Positions 20,193 through 28,026 of a stretch of 64,000 bases of DNA are shown piece after piece. A program made the position numbers and the translations under genes. Under the pieces are notes generated by a model. The model saw only the letters and a program-made list of their open reading frames with translations, searched no databases and was not told the origin of the DNA. How positions within the stretch are numbered: position 1 is the stretch's first letter; each line of letters starts with the position of its first letter. Origin of the DNA: Allocoprobacillus halotolerans (lineage in GTDB: Bacteria > Bacillota_I > Bacilli_A > Erysipelotrichales > Coprobacillaceae); contig NZ_CP101620.1 in assembly GCF_024399475.1 (NCBI RefSeq), positions 2,771,608 through 2,835,607 of the forward strand, given 5' to 3'.

Positions 20193-21006
20193 TGAATGTC
20201 TTTCCTGAGTGTTCCTCAATGACTTTTTTAAATGCCTTGATTGTTTCATCATCAGCTTTTTCCTTTTCGATATAATAAGAGTAGCTTAATCCAAAGAAGT
20301 GATTTTTATAATCGGCATAAGCATTTTCAACTGCTCCATGATAATCGTTATACTCAATAGAATAATCATTCTTATTCAAAACAGTAACTCGATACGTGAT
20401 ATCTTCTGTTTGCTTGCGACTTTGATTGTTGAAAAGAATCATATGTCTTACTCCAAGCATAAGTTTCTTGTCACCGATATCCTCAGAAATCAAGATATCA
20501 AAATCTTCAAATTGATTTTCAATGAAAACATATAAAATATCATTCACTGGCAAGCCAGTATGATATGCTAATAATTGATTGTTGATACCTGTTTTCTTAC
20601 AAAAACGAAGATAGCTATATAAACCTCTATTGACCATTCCAATAACATCTAATGAATGATCAATATAATTCCATAGATAGCCATGCGTATCTATGTTCAT
20701 GTAATAAAGACTGTAGCCTTCATTTAACTTTGAAATGATGAACGCCTCAATACCTGGTTCAAGATAATAGCTGTATTTCCTCTTGATTTGAATATCCTTG
20801 AAAGCAATTGTTTTTTTCTTTTCTTCAGGACGATAGATAAATTTATCAACACCTACTTCAATACCTACAATGTATTTTTCCTCATTATCTTTTTTCTTTG
20901 ACATGATAAACAGTAAATCAGTAAACATTGTATCCTCACTTAACATTTGCAAAACTTCATCCACTCTTTTATTTACTTCAAATAATTCCATATATTTCTC
21001 CTTCAT
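20182..21006 (-). CDS. ICE hypothetical protein, 274 aa
   Basis: The ATG start is preceded by AAGGAG. The protein is soluble, with an N-terminal region (MELFEVNKRVDEVLQML), a central GLYSYLRFCKKTGINNQLLAYHTGLPVNDILYVF block, and a C-terminal AVENAYADYKNHFFGLSYSYYIEKEK block. It shares the order of these blocks with the protein at 19250-19993. It is the first gene of an overlapping cluster (20182, 19986, 19250, 18540) and lies behind a terminator-like hairpin. Function unknown. Confidence 0.7.
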   Translation of the reverse strand: MKEKYMELFEVNKRVDEVLQMLSEDTMFTDLLFIMSKKKDNEEKYIVGIEVGVDKFIYRPEEKKKTIAFKDIQIKRKYSYYLEPGIEAFIISKLNEGYSLYYMNIDTHGYLWNYIDHSLDVIGMVNRGLYSYLRFCKKTGINNQLLAYHTGLPVNDILYVFIENQFEDFDILISEDIGDKKLMLGVRHMILFNNQSRKQTEDITYRVTVLNKNDYSIEYNDYHGAVENAYADYKNHFFGLSYSYYIEKEKADDETIKAFKKVIEEHSGKTFIVG

Positions 21007-21011
21007 AGCAT

Positions 21012-21037
21012 AAAGAGGGAGTTAATATTACTCTCTC
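21012..21037 (-). terminator. Weak terminator-like hairpin before the 274-aa gene
   Basis: On the minus strand GAGAGAGT, a 7-nt loop and ACTCCCTC pair with one mismatch, followed only by TTTA. It lies just before AAGGAG and the start at 21006, matching the placement of stronger hairpins elsewhere in the ICE. Confidence 0.4.
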
Positions 21038-21060
21038 CTCCTTTTATCTTTTTATTTTCT

Positions 21061-21150
21061 TCATTTTTTAATCTTTCTTACTGCAAGATATACTTTAAGT
21101 GCCAATAGCACACTTAAGATCAATAAAATAATATAAATATTATCTATCAT
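21061..21150 (-). CDS. Small membrane peptide, 29 aa
   Basis: This is a 29-codon frame of my own translation: a short hydrophobic segment (IYIILLILSVLLALKVYLAV) then RKIKK. Its ATG overlaps the last codons of the adhesin gene (shared ATGATAGATAA), indicating coupled translation. It would be a single-pass membrane peptide with a cytoplasmic basic tail. Its role is unknown. Confidence 0.45.
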   Translation of the reverse strand: MIDNIYIILLILSVLLALKVYLAVRKIKK

Positions 21151-24100
21151 GTGATTCACCTTTATCTTGAGATTTCTTCTTTTTGATAAAACAGATACAT
21201 CCTATACCTGCAATAGTAACACCACATGCATACAATCCAATCATTGAATTATCACCAGTTTTAACCACTGATTTCTTGATTGGTTGATCTTTCATGACAA
21301 CCTTTTGAATTTTCCCAGTTTCTTCAACTGTAAATGCAATATCTTCAGCAACTTCATAACCATCAGGAGCTGTTATTTCTCTTAATGTATATTGTCCTGC
21401 TGGCATTTTTTCAAATAGATGTGGTTTATCAGTTGTTATCCATTCATGAATCACTTTATTGCTTTCATCTATAATCTGTAATTTAGCACCAGGTAATTCC
21501 TTACCAGTTACAATATCCTGTTTAGAAATCTCTACTTTAATGACATCGTCAATCATTTCAACCTTTTGTACTTCTGTAGTGTTGTTGACAGTAAAAGTAA
21601 TATCTGATGCCTTGACATATCCAAGTGGTGCAAGGTCCTCACGAAGTCTATATTTTTCATCAACTAATAATCCTTTGATGATATGAGGTTCATTTGTTGA
21701 AGTCCACGTTTCAATAACGTGATTATCTTTATCCAATAAAGTTAACTTAGCACCTTCTAGCTCTTTTCCATTAGTGATATCTTTCTTTGAAATTTCAATT
21801 TCAGTTTTTTGATTGATTACATTCATTGAATGAGTGTAAACTGTTTTATCACTGCCATCATAAGATAAATCAATCGTATAGATTGTTTCATCTTTAACAT
21901 ATCCTTCTAATGCCTGCGTTTCCTTTAGTTCATATTGACCTAATGGCAATTCAGAAATATTAATTTCACCAAGTTCATTAGTGACATACAATCCATCTTC
22001 ACTGATGTCTTTTGAAACTTGTTGACCTTTTTCATAGATTAAAGTATTTCTTCCATCCAAGCTATAGATATCTTCTTTAGCAGTTAACTGATAAGTGACA
22101 CCTCCTAATAAATCTTGAGTATCTTTATCTGTCTTGACAAGATGAATTTCACCCATTGGAGCAATATTAGTTACATTGACTTCAACAGTATATAGCTTTG
22201 TAGTTGTATCATTTTGTTCAATGACAATATCATGAACTGTTTGAGAAAGAACATAGCCTTCATTTGTTAAGGTTTCCTTTAACTCATAACGACCCATAAA
22301 CAAATCATCAATGATGATTTGACCATTTTCATCAGTTGTTCCTTTTTCAACTACTTGACCATTTTTATAAAGAATTGAACCATCAATGGCATTGATAATA
22401 TCTTCTTTTGCAGTTAATTCATATTCTACACCTTTAAGTGCATCTCCTGTTTCCTTATCTGTCTTAGAAATAATAATCTTTCCTTTAGGCTGAGCATTTT
22501 TTACTGCTACTTCTAAAATTGGATCATCATCTTCATCAACATCATAATCATACTGATTAGTTATTGTGAAAGTTAATGGTTCCTCTAATTCAAGGAAGCC
22601 TTCCGGTACTTTAATTTCTTCAACAGTATAAGTTCCAGCATCTAGCTGTAAAGGTAAAGTCACTTCACCCTTATCACCAAACAATGCTGTTATTTGATTT
22701 TTTGAATTGGTAGTAAACGTATCAATTTTTTGTCCAAAGACTTTTTGTGTTACATAGTTTCCATCTTGATCTTTGATTTTAAAGCTTGCTGAATTAAGAG
22801 TAACTATTTGATTTGTGTCCTTATCCTTTTTCACTAGCTTCACTTGAGAAGTAAATGGACGATTGTTAATATTAACAGTTTTAATTTGTTCAACATCAAT
22901 ATGTTCACTATAATCATCTGTTACTGAAATAGTGAAATCTGGTGCTGTTATATAATCCTGAGGTGTTTTTGTTTCCTTAACAAGATAAGTTCCGTATGGC
23001 AAGTATCCAGTTGTTGCATAGCCATCCTTATCAGTTGTAATCATAGCGTAAGTTTGAGCATTATCCCATCCTACATGATCGACTTCACTTTTTAACTTGA
23101 AAGTAAACTCTGCACCCTGTAATCCTTTGACGATACCACTGATACCATCTTTTTCACCGCTTTTAAAGACTCTGATTTTTTGCATGTTGACTTTGTCTGA
23201 AGTCTCTTTTTGACTGATTACTTTCGAAACAGTTTGTCCCTGATATTCAATAGCAACATCAATAATTTTTGTATTTAACACAAGTGAATCATTACTTTTT
23301 GATTCCTTGATATAATAATTTCCTAATGGAAGATCATCCCATTCAATTTGACCATTTTTATCTGTTTTCTTTTCTGAAATCATTTGATCCTTTTCATAGA
23401 AAACCTTTGTACCTGCTTTGTTGGTAATTCTATCTTTTGCATATAACTGATAGATATTTCCTTCAATAAAGGCATCACCAGTAAGATTGTTCGTTTGACT
23501 GGTATCAATTGATTTATACAATATAATCTTGCCAACTGGTTCTTTATTTTCTACAGTCAATGATTCATAAACGACTTCTGTATGCTGATCTTTATATTTT
23601 AAAGTGATAAACTGTTCTGCTGGATTTAATAGATATCCTTCAGGAGCCTTGCTTTCTATAATTTTATATTTTCCAAGTGGCAATGGTTTTGTTGTATATT
23701 CACCATTAGATGATGAAGTTAATGTTTGAACAGTATCACCTTTTTGATAATAAGTCTTTGTTCCTGCCTTGTTTGTAATTACTTCATCAGCAATAACATC
23801 AAATGTCGCACCATTAACTCTGTTGTCACCTAAATCATTTGTCTTATAAACAGTGATAATTCCTTTAGGCTCATCATTTGTGACTTCCAATGTTGTTGTT
23901 TCACCTGGCTTTATTTCAAAGTTAAACTCATTGACATTGATAAGGTATCCACTAGCTGACTTTGTTTCTACAGCCTTGTAATCTCCCAACATAAGACCTG
24001 TTAAATGAATTTGACCATTTTCATCAGTAGTCAATGTCTTATCAAATCCGTTTTCTCCAGTAATTCTAAATGTCGTATGAGGTATTGCTGCACTTTTATC

Positions 24101-24946
24101 ATCATTGAATTTCTTCAATAACAGCTCGCCAGTTCTATTGACTTTTACCTTAATACTGACTTCCATTGGATTGCTGACTTTAAAAGAAGCAACGCTTTGA
24201 CAGTCTGGAGCTGTATAAACAATACTTGTTCCTACTTCGCTGTCTTTAATGTTCTTCTTTAATACGATTGTTGCTTCATCAACACTGCTGTTTCCTTTGA
24301 TGATAAGCTTGTTATCTTGAATAGATACATCTAATCCTCCATTTTGAGCAATAGCCATATCCTTTAAAACACCATTAGTATCATTTAATTCAAGTGTCTT
24401 GTTTGAATCCACTTCATGTGTTGAACTGGCAAAAGATGGCTTGACATAATATCTGTCAACATCAGCTAAGATTTCATCCCATGCCTTTTTTGTAGAAGCA
24501 AAATTTGGTGTAATGCTTGTACGAATATATTTTAAACTATCATCGTTATGAATAACTCTCCATAACAACCCTTGAGTAATGGCATACCAGTCTCTGCTTG
24601 TTCTACCTGGTACTTTCGTTCCATAGTAAGCAATAAGACTTAATCTTTTAGCAGTTGGCTCACTGATTCCAGCATCAGCAAAAGTTCCCTGTGTTACAGT
24701 TTTACCACTGTGAAATGCCGTATGGTAATCAACACAGAATACTGGTTCCTTATTGACCATAAGATATCCTTCAACGCCATCAGTCTTTTCAGTCACTGGA
24801 TCAGCCATCTTCCATTCTGGATAGACAATTGAGCTTGTTGTTCCTGTTAAGGCATAAGCATTTGTTGTTAGAGTGCTTATAGCTAGCACTGCACTTGCTG
24901 CACCAATCATCAACTTCCTTGATATTTTCTTTATTTTACTAATCAT
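21140..24946 (-). CDS. Thioester-domain, multi-Cna-B (SpaA-like) cell-surface adhesin
   Basis: This 1268-aa secreted surface protein begins with a signal peptide (basic KIKKISRKL, hydrophobic core, cut near Ala32). Residues 45-180 resemble a thioester domain: Cys71 in FCVDYHT and Gln125 in YAITQGLLW are the pair that forms an internal thioester able to bind host surfaces covalently. Then about nine Cna-B repeats (roughly 275-1220) each start K-x-x-K and end in an E-(T/S)-x-A-P-x-G-Y-type block, expected to form isopeptide-stabilised stalk domains. The end has VVKTGDN, a 20-residue hydrophobic segment and KKKK, a sorting signal without canonical LPXTG. It probably mediates contact or mating-pair adhesion for the ICE; that role is inferred. 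Confidence 0.85.
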   Translation of the reverse strand: MISKIKKISRKLMIGAASAVLAISTLTTNAYALTGTTSSIVYPEWKMADPVTEKTDGVEGYLMVNKEPVFCVDYHTAFHSGKTVTQGTFADAGISEPTAKRLSLIAYYGTKVPGRTSRDWYAITQGLLWRVIHNDDSLKYIRTSITPNFASTKKAWDEILADVDRYYVKPSFASSTHEVDSNKTLELNDTNGVLKDMAIAQNGGLDVSIQDNKLIIKGNSSVDEATIVLKKNIKDSEVGTSIVYTAPDCQSVASFKVSNPMEVSIKVKVNRTGELLLKKFNDDKSAAIPHTTFRITGENGFDKTLTTDENGQIHLTGLMLGDYKAVETKSASGYLINVNEFNFEIKPGETTTLEVTNDEPKGIITVYKTNDLGDNRVNGATFDVIADEVITNKAGTKTYYQKGDTVQTLTSSSNGEYTTKPLPLGKYKIIESKAPEGYLLNPAEQFITLKYKDQHTEVVYESLTVENKEPVGKIILYKSIDTSQTNNLTGDAFIEGNIYQLYAKDRITNKAGTKVFYEKDQMISEKKTDKNGQIEWDDLPLGNYYIKESKSNDSLVLNTKIIDVAIEYQGQTVSKVISQKETSDKVNMQKIRVFKSGEKDGISGIVKGLQGAEFTFKLKSEVDHVGWDNAQTYAMITTDKDGYATTGYLPYGTYLVKETKTPQDYITAPDFTISVTDDYSEHIDVEQIKTVNINNRPFTSQVKLVKKDKDTNQIVTLNSASFKIKDQDGNYVTQKVFGQKIDTFTTNSKNQITALFGDKGEVTLPLQLDAGTYTVEEIKVPEGFLELEEPLTFTITNQYDYDVDEDDDPILEVAVKNAQPKGKIIISKTDKETGDALKGVEYELTAKEDIINAIDGSILYKNGQVVEKGTTDENGQIIIDDLFMGRYELKETLTNEGYVLSQTVHDIVIEQNDTTTKLYTVEVNVTNIAPMGEIHLVKTDKDTQDLLGGVTYQLTAKEDIYSLDGRNTLIYEKGQQVSKDISEDGLYVTNELGEINISELPLGQYELKETQALEGYVKDETIYTIDLSYDGSDKTVYTHSMNVINQKTEIEISKKDITNGKELEGAKLTLLDKDNHVIETWTSTNEPHIIKGLLVDEKYRLREDLAPLGYVKASDITFTVNNTTEVQKVEMIDDVIKVEISKQDIVTGKELPGAKLQIIDESNKVIHEWITTDKPHLFEKMPAGQYTLREITAPDGYEVAEDIAFTVEETGKIQKVVMKDQPIKKSVVKTGDNSMIGLYACGVTIAGIGCICFIKKKKSQDKGESHDR

Positions 24947-24969
24947 TTTTCTTCTCCTTCAATTTCAAT

Positions 24970-24994
24970 AAAAAAAGAGAACATTTCTGTCCTC
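24970..24994 (-). terminator. Terminator/attenuator before the adhesin gene
   Basis: On the minus strand GAGGACA-GAAA-TGTTCTC (one G-U) is followed by seven T. The U tract ends 24 nt before the adhesin ATG, just upstream of GAAGGAG. Confidence 0.75.
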
Positions 24995-25017
24995 CAAATC
25001 TCAATAGCATTAAATAA

Positions 25018-25155
25018 TCAGTCACTTAGATAGGGCTGAATATTCTTTTCAATCTGCTGTACATTGTTTTCTTTTTGTACCTCTTTTTCTTCACTGTCCC
25101 ATGTCATAAATACCACAAATCCAATAAGCAATAACACAATCACTAATTTCTTCAT
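25018..25155 (-). CDS. Small single-pass membrane protein, 45 aa
   Basis: This is a 45-codon frame translated by eye, with ATG at 25155 after AAAGGGTGAAG. An N-terminal transmembrane segment (LVIVLLLIGFVVFMTW) is followed by a charged external or cytoplasmic tail rich in Glu/Lys/Gln. It sits just upstream of the adhesin gene on the same strand. It could be an accessory membrane peptide of the conjugation or adhesin locus; no family recognised. Confidence 0.5.
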   Translation of the reverse strand: MKKLVIVLLLIGFVVFMTWDSEEKEVQKENNVQQIEKNIQPYLSD

Positions 25156-25262
25156 ATTCTTCACCCTTTTCATGTTGCTTCTTTCAACATGATTTTACGT
25201 CTTAAGAGTATAAAAAACAAATTTACGATTTTATAAAGCTATGCTTATTTCTTTTGACTGGT

Positions 25263-25331
25263 AAAAGGGAAAGGGGTTCTTAGGGGAAAACCGAGTCACA
25301 CTTTCAGTCAGAATAGCCCCTTGCCCCTTTT
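25263..25331. repeat. Long G-rich/C-rich inverted repeat between ParB and the small membrane gene
   Basis: AAAAGGGAAAGGGG at 25263-25276 pairs with CCCCTTGCCCCTTTT at 25317-25331 (about 13 bp with one bulge and one mismatch), enclosing a 40-nt loop. It is the most GC-rich short stretch in the ICE part. It could be a terminator for parB, a structured regulatory RNA or a transfer-origin or partition site; I cannot tell which. Confidence 0.55.
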
Positions 25332-25383
25332 CAAGTGGTTTTTTAGACTGTACTATTTTCATAGTCACATGTATAACTCTTAA

Positions 25384-26340
25384 TTACCTAGAATGATCCT
25401 TGTTCCTTCTTTTATACCACCCCTCCAGCAATCTGATGATAGTATCACTCTTTTGTTTAGGTGTATATTCCTTTGGAAAATAACAATTGATATCCTCCAT
25501 TTTTAATGTGATTTTTTCCTTTTGATTAGGCTTTTCCTCAGTCATGATTGAATAGATGACATTTTCATCTAATCTGCCTTTTTTAGACAATTCCTTCATT
25601 CTAATTGTCTGTGCATGTGATGGTGTCACTTCATAGTCATCAATCATCTTGACAACATCTTTTTGATTTTCTTTTGAAAGGTAAGATAATTCAACTGCAG
25701 GATTCAAGGCAATCTTCTTACCATCATTACGCACTCCATCAACTAGGTCCTTTAATGGCTCGATTAACTCTGTTAAACGAATGTATCTATAAATCTGATT
25801 TTTAGTTTCTCCTACTTCATCAGCTAACTGTTCAAAGGAGTATTTCTTTGTAGACTTTTTCCCAAGTTGGGAAAAAGTTAAATCAGTTCGTTGTCCTTGC
25901 CTATTCATAGCATCAAGCTTCATCTTATATGCCATGCCACGCTCACTGGGTAGAATGTTTTCACGCTGAATATTGGAATCCACCATGATGATTGTTGCCT
26001 GATCATCTGTTAAATCACGTATGATTGCTGGAATTGTATCCATTTGATTTAATTCAGCTGCTTTCATACGTCGATGACCTGATACCATCTCATAGCCATC
26101 TTCATATGGTGAAGGTCTGACTAATGCAGGCAATAAAACACCATTCTCATTTACACTTTCACTTAATTTTATCATATCTTCATCCATTCTTACCTTAAAT
26201 GGATGATTTTTAAATTCATGAATTTCCTTAATGGATATATTCATTATCTTTTCTAACTTATTTTCCTGACGCTGTTCCTCACTCGTAAACAAATCATCGT
26301 ATGTGGGAATTTGAATGTCTTGAACGTTCTTTTTCGCCAT
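25384..26340 (-). CDS. parB: ParB/Spo0J-like partition protein
   Basis: The 318-aa protein has the N-terminal ParB/sulfiredoxin CTPase domain: LPALVRPSPYEDGYEMVSGHRRMKAAE (about 85-115) contains the GxRR-like GHRRMKA box. The HTH follows (SFEQLADEVGETKNQIYRYIRLTEL, about 165-190). It binds centromere-like sites and, with ParA, helps maintain the element when it is extrachromosomal. Its start lies inside the 3' end of parA (47-nt overlap in another frame), so the pair is coupled. Confidence 0.9.
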   Translation of the reverse strand: MAKKNVQDIQIPTYDDLFTSEEQRQENKLEKIMNISIKEIHEFKNHPFKVRMDEDMIKLSESVNENGVLLPALVRPSPYEDGYEMVSGHRRMKAAELNQMDTIPAIIRDLTDDQATIIMVDSNIQRENILPSERGMAYKMKLDAMNRQGQRTDLTFSQLGKKSTKKYSFEQLADEVGETKNQIYRYIRLTELIEPLKDLVDGVRNDGKKIALNPAVELSYLSKENQKDVVKMIDDYEVTPSHAQTIRMKELSKKGRLDENVIYSIMTEEKPNQKEKITLKMEDINCYFPKEYTPKQKSDTIIRLLEGWYKRRNKDHSR

Positions 26341-27115
26341 TCAAAAACACCTCCCTTGTAAGCTGTTCATAAGCTCTGGTTGCTGAACCTTTAGGGTCAT
26401 ACTGAAAGATACTTTCGCCAACACCAGTTGATTCAGCAGCTTTAATACATCGAGGAATTGTTTTATCAAAGATTTTTATATGCTTACCAAAATTCTTATG
26501 AATATCCTGCGTTATCTTTTTTGATAGATTTGTTCTTTCATCAGTCATTGTAATTAAAATACCTTCTACCTTCAAATTAGAATTAAGATTACGCTTAACC
26601 ATATTAATTGAACGCAGTAAATCTGCCATCCCTTCAACACCGTAAGGCTCTGCCTGAACAGTAATAATAACCTTATCTGATGCAGTCAAGGCATTGATAG
26701 GAAGATTATCCAATGATGGATTTGTATCAATAATGATATAATCATAATCTTCTTTAATGGTATCAATAAATCTCTTGACAACTGTCTCTCGACACATGGC
26801 ACTCTCTAATAAAGAATTAATACCTGCAAGAGAAATATTAGCTGGTACGATATCAACTCCCTCGTTACTGTGAAGAATTAACTGTTCAGTATCAATTAAT
26901 TGATCGTTGATAACTGAGATAATAACATCTTTCATGGATAAAGGATATTCATTCATATTCCTATATCCAAATGCCTTTGTAGAATGCCCCTGTGGGTCTA
27001 AATCCATTAATAATACTTTCCTTTGGTGCTTGCTAAGACAGGCACTTAAACTTACAGATGTCATCGTCTTGCCCACACCACCTTTTTGATTTGCAATAGC
27101 AATCACTTCTCCCAT
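26294..27115 (-). CDS. parA: ParA/Soj-like partition ATPase
   Basis: The start is set at the ATG at 27115 because GAGGTGG lies seven nt upstream; an upstream in-frame ATG has no ribosome site and would cover an attenuator hairpin. The 273-aa protein has the deviant Walker A KGGVGKT (residues 11-17), Walker A' DLDPQGHSTKAFG and Walker B YIIIDTNPSLDNL. It is a dimerising ATPase that positions DNA through ParB. It lies at the right end of the ICE, as in several Tn1549/CTn-like elements. Confidence 0.92.
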   Translation of the reverse strand: MGEVIAIANQKGGVGKTMTSVSLSACLSKHQRKVLLMDLDPQGHSTKAFGYRNMNEYPLSMKDVIISVINDQLIDTEQLILHSNEGVDIVPANISLAGINSLLESAMCRETVVKRFIDTIKEDYDYIIIDTNPSLDNLPINALTASDKVIITVQAEPYGVEGMADLLRSINMVKRNLNSNLKVEGILITMTDERTNLSKKITQDIHKNFGKHIKIFDKTIPRCIKAAESTGVGESIFQYDPKGSATRAYEQLTREVFLNGEKERSRHSNSHIR

Positions 27116-27143
27116 TGTTCCACCTCTTTTCAAATTTGGGCAT

Positions 27144-27176
27144 AAAAAAGCAGAATGCAAAAAAACTACATTCCAC
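27144..27176 (-). terminator. Terminator/attenuator before parA
   Basis: On the minus strand GTGGAATG and CATTCTGC pair (8 bp, two G-U) around a T-rich loop, followed by TTTTTT. It ends 29 nt before the parA ATG. Confidence 0.6.
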
Positions 27177-27260
27177 CATCAATAAATATGAAATTGTTAT
27201 GAAAACTATCCTCCTTTCCTGCTGAAATACCAGCTATGTATACAGTCACATATATGACTG

Positions 27261-27719
27261 TTATCTTTCTATTCCTTTATCCTTTTTCTTTTCATAGTTT
27301 TTAAAATTTAACCCTTTTGATTTAATATGTTCAAGCATATCTTTTAAATCTTCCTGATTCTCACAAGCAACAATATAATCAAACTCAATTCCATTCCCCT
27401 TTTGAATAGGATTAACTGTAGAAATCAATCTGCCACCACTTTCCAATACATCATACTTTATAGCTGAAGTCCTATCCTTAATTAGATTTAAATTTCCTTC
27501 ATAGAATAAGACGAATGGTGGGCACTCAACACTCTTTAAATAATTTGGATATTTATCATCCAGTATTGTAACATGTGGATAATGAACATCTTTTTTTAAT
27601 CTCATAAACTCATCAATATCAAATTTTTCTCTTGTTGCTAATGAAGAATAAATCTTATCGAAATCTCCATTATATTTTAACGCAAAATAATATAATACTT
27701 TTTTCATATCTTCATTCAT
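27261..27719 (-). CDS. DprA-like small ICE protein
   Basis: The start is the ATG at 27719 after GAAAGGAG. The 152-aa protein has a block HYPHVTILDDKYPNYLKSVECPPFVLFYEGNLNLI that strongly resembles the entry to the Rossmann-like domain of DprA/Smf proteins, which load RecA on incoming single-stranded DNA. The rest of the DprA fold (about 290-360 aa in full-length members) is absent, so it is a short variant. It is the outermost recognisable ICE gene, upstream of parA, and might handle transferred single strands; that is inference. Confidence 0.65.
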   Translation of the reverse strand: MNEDMKKVLYYFALKYNGDFDKIYSSLATREKFDIDEFMRLKKDVHYPHVTILDDKYPNYLKSVECPPFVLFYEGNLNLIKDRTSAIKYDVLESGGRLISTVNPIQKGNGIEFDYIVACENQEDLKDMLEHIKSKGLNFKNYEKKKDKGIER

Positions 27720-27742
27720 AATATGTCTCCTTTCAACCAATC

Positions 27743-27771
27743 AAAAAAAGGAATGCTTTTTAAAACATTCC
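27743..27771 (-). terminator. Terminator/attenuator before the DprA-like gene
   Basis: On the minus strand GGAATG, a 10-nt loop and CATTCC are followed by seven T. It lies 24 nt before the ATG at 27719. Confidence 0.75.
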
Positions 27772-27837
27772 CAAAAATTAAAATATGAATTTTTACCATA
27801 AAACACACATGTAAATTGCTTTTATCGAGAAATCGCA

Positions 27838-27956
27838 ACTACACCATTTTGACTATTTCAAATTCGTTACTACACCATTTACTACACCATTTTCTGCATC
27901 AAAACATGATAATTCTTAATAAATTACGTGAATTTCTTTGATGAAAATGGTGTAAT
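27838..27956. repeat. Iteron-like ACTACACCATTT repeats near the ICE right end
   Basis: ACTACACCATTT occurs three times in direct orientation (27838-27849, 27869-27880, 27881-27892; the last two abut) and once inverted as AAAATGGTGTAAT (27944-27956, one mismatch). The stretch 27772-28026 contains no gene and lies between the last ICE gene and leuS. The repeats could be ParB or integrase/excisionase binding sites near an attachment site, or replication iterons. The exact ICE end is not resolved. Confidence 0.6.
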
Positions 27957-27964
27957 AAAAAGCA

Positions 27965-27994
27965 GAAAAACATTGATGTTTTCAACGTTTTTTT
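27965..27994 (-). terminator. Terminator downstream of leuS
   Basis: AACGTTG and CAATGTT (one non-Watson-Crick pair) flank a 7-nt loop, with A- and T-runs on both sides, so it may work in both directions. Confidence 0.6.
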
Positions 27995-28026
27995 ACTTTT
28001 CTTTACGTAAGTCTACATATGTTATT

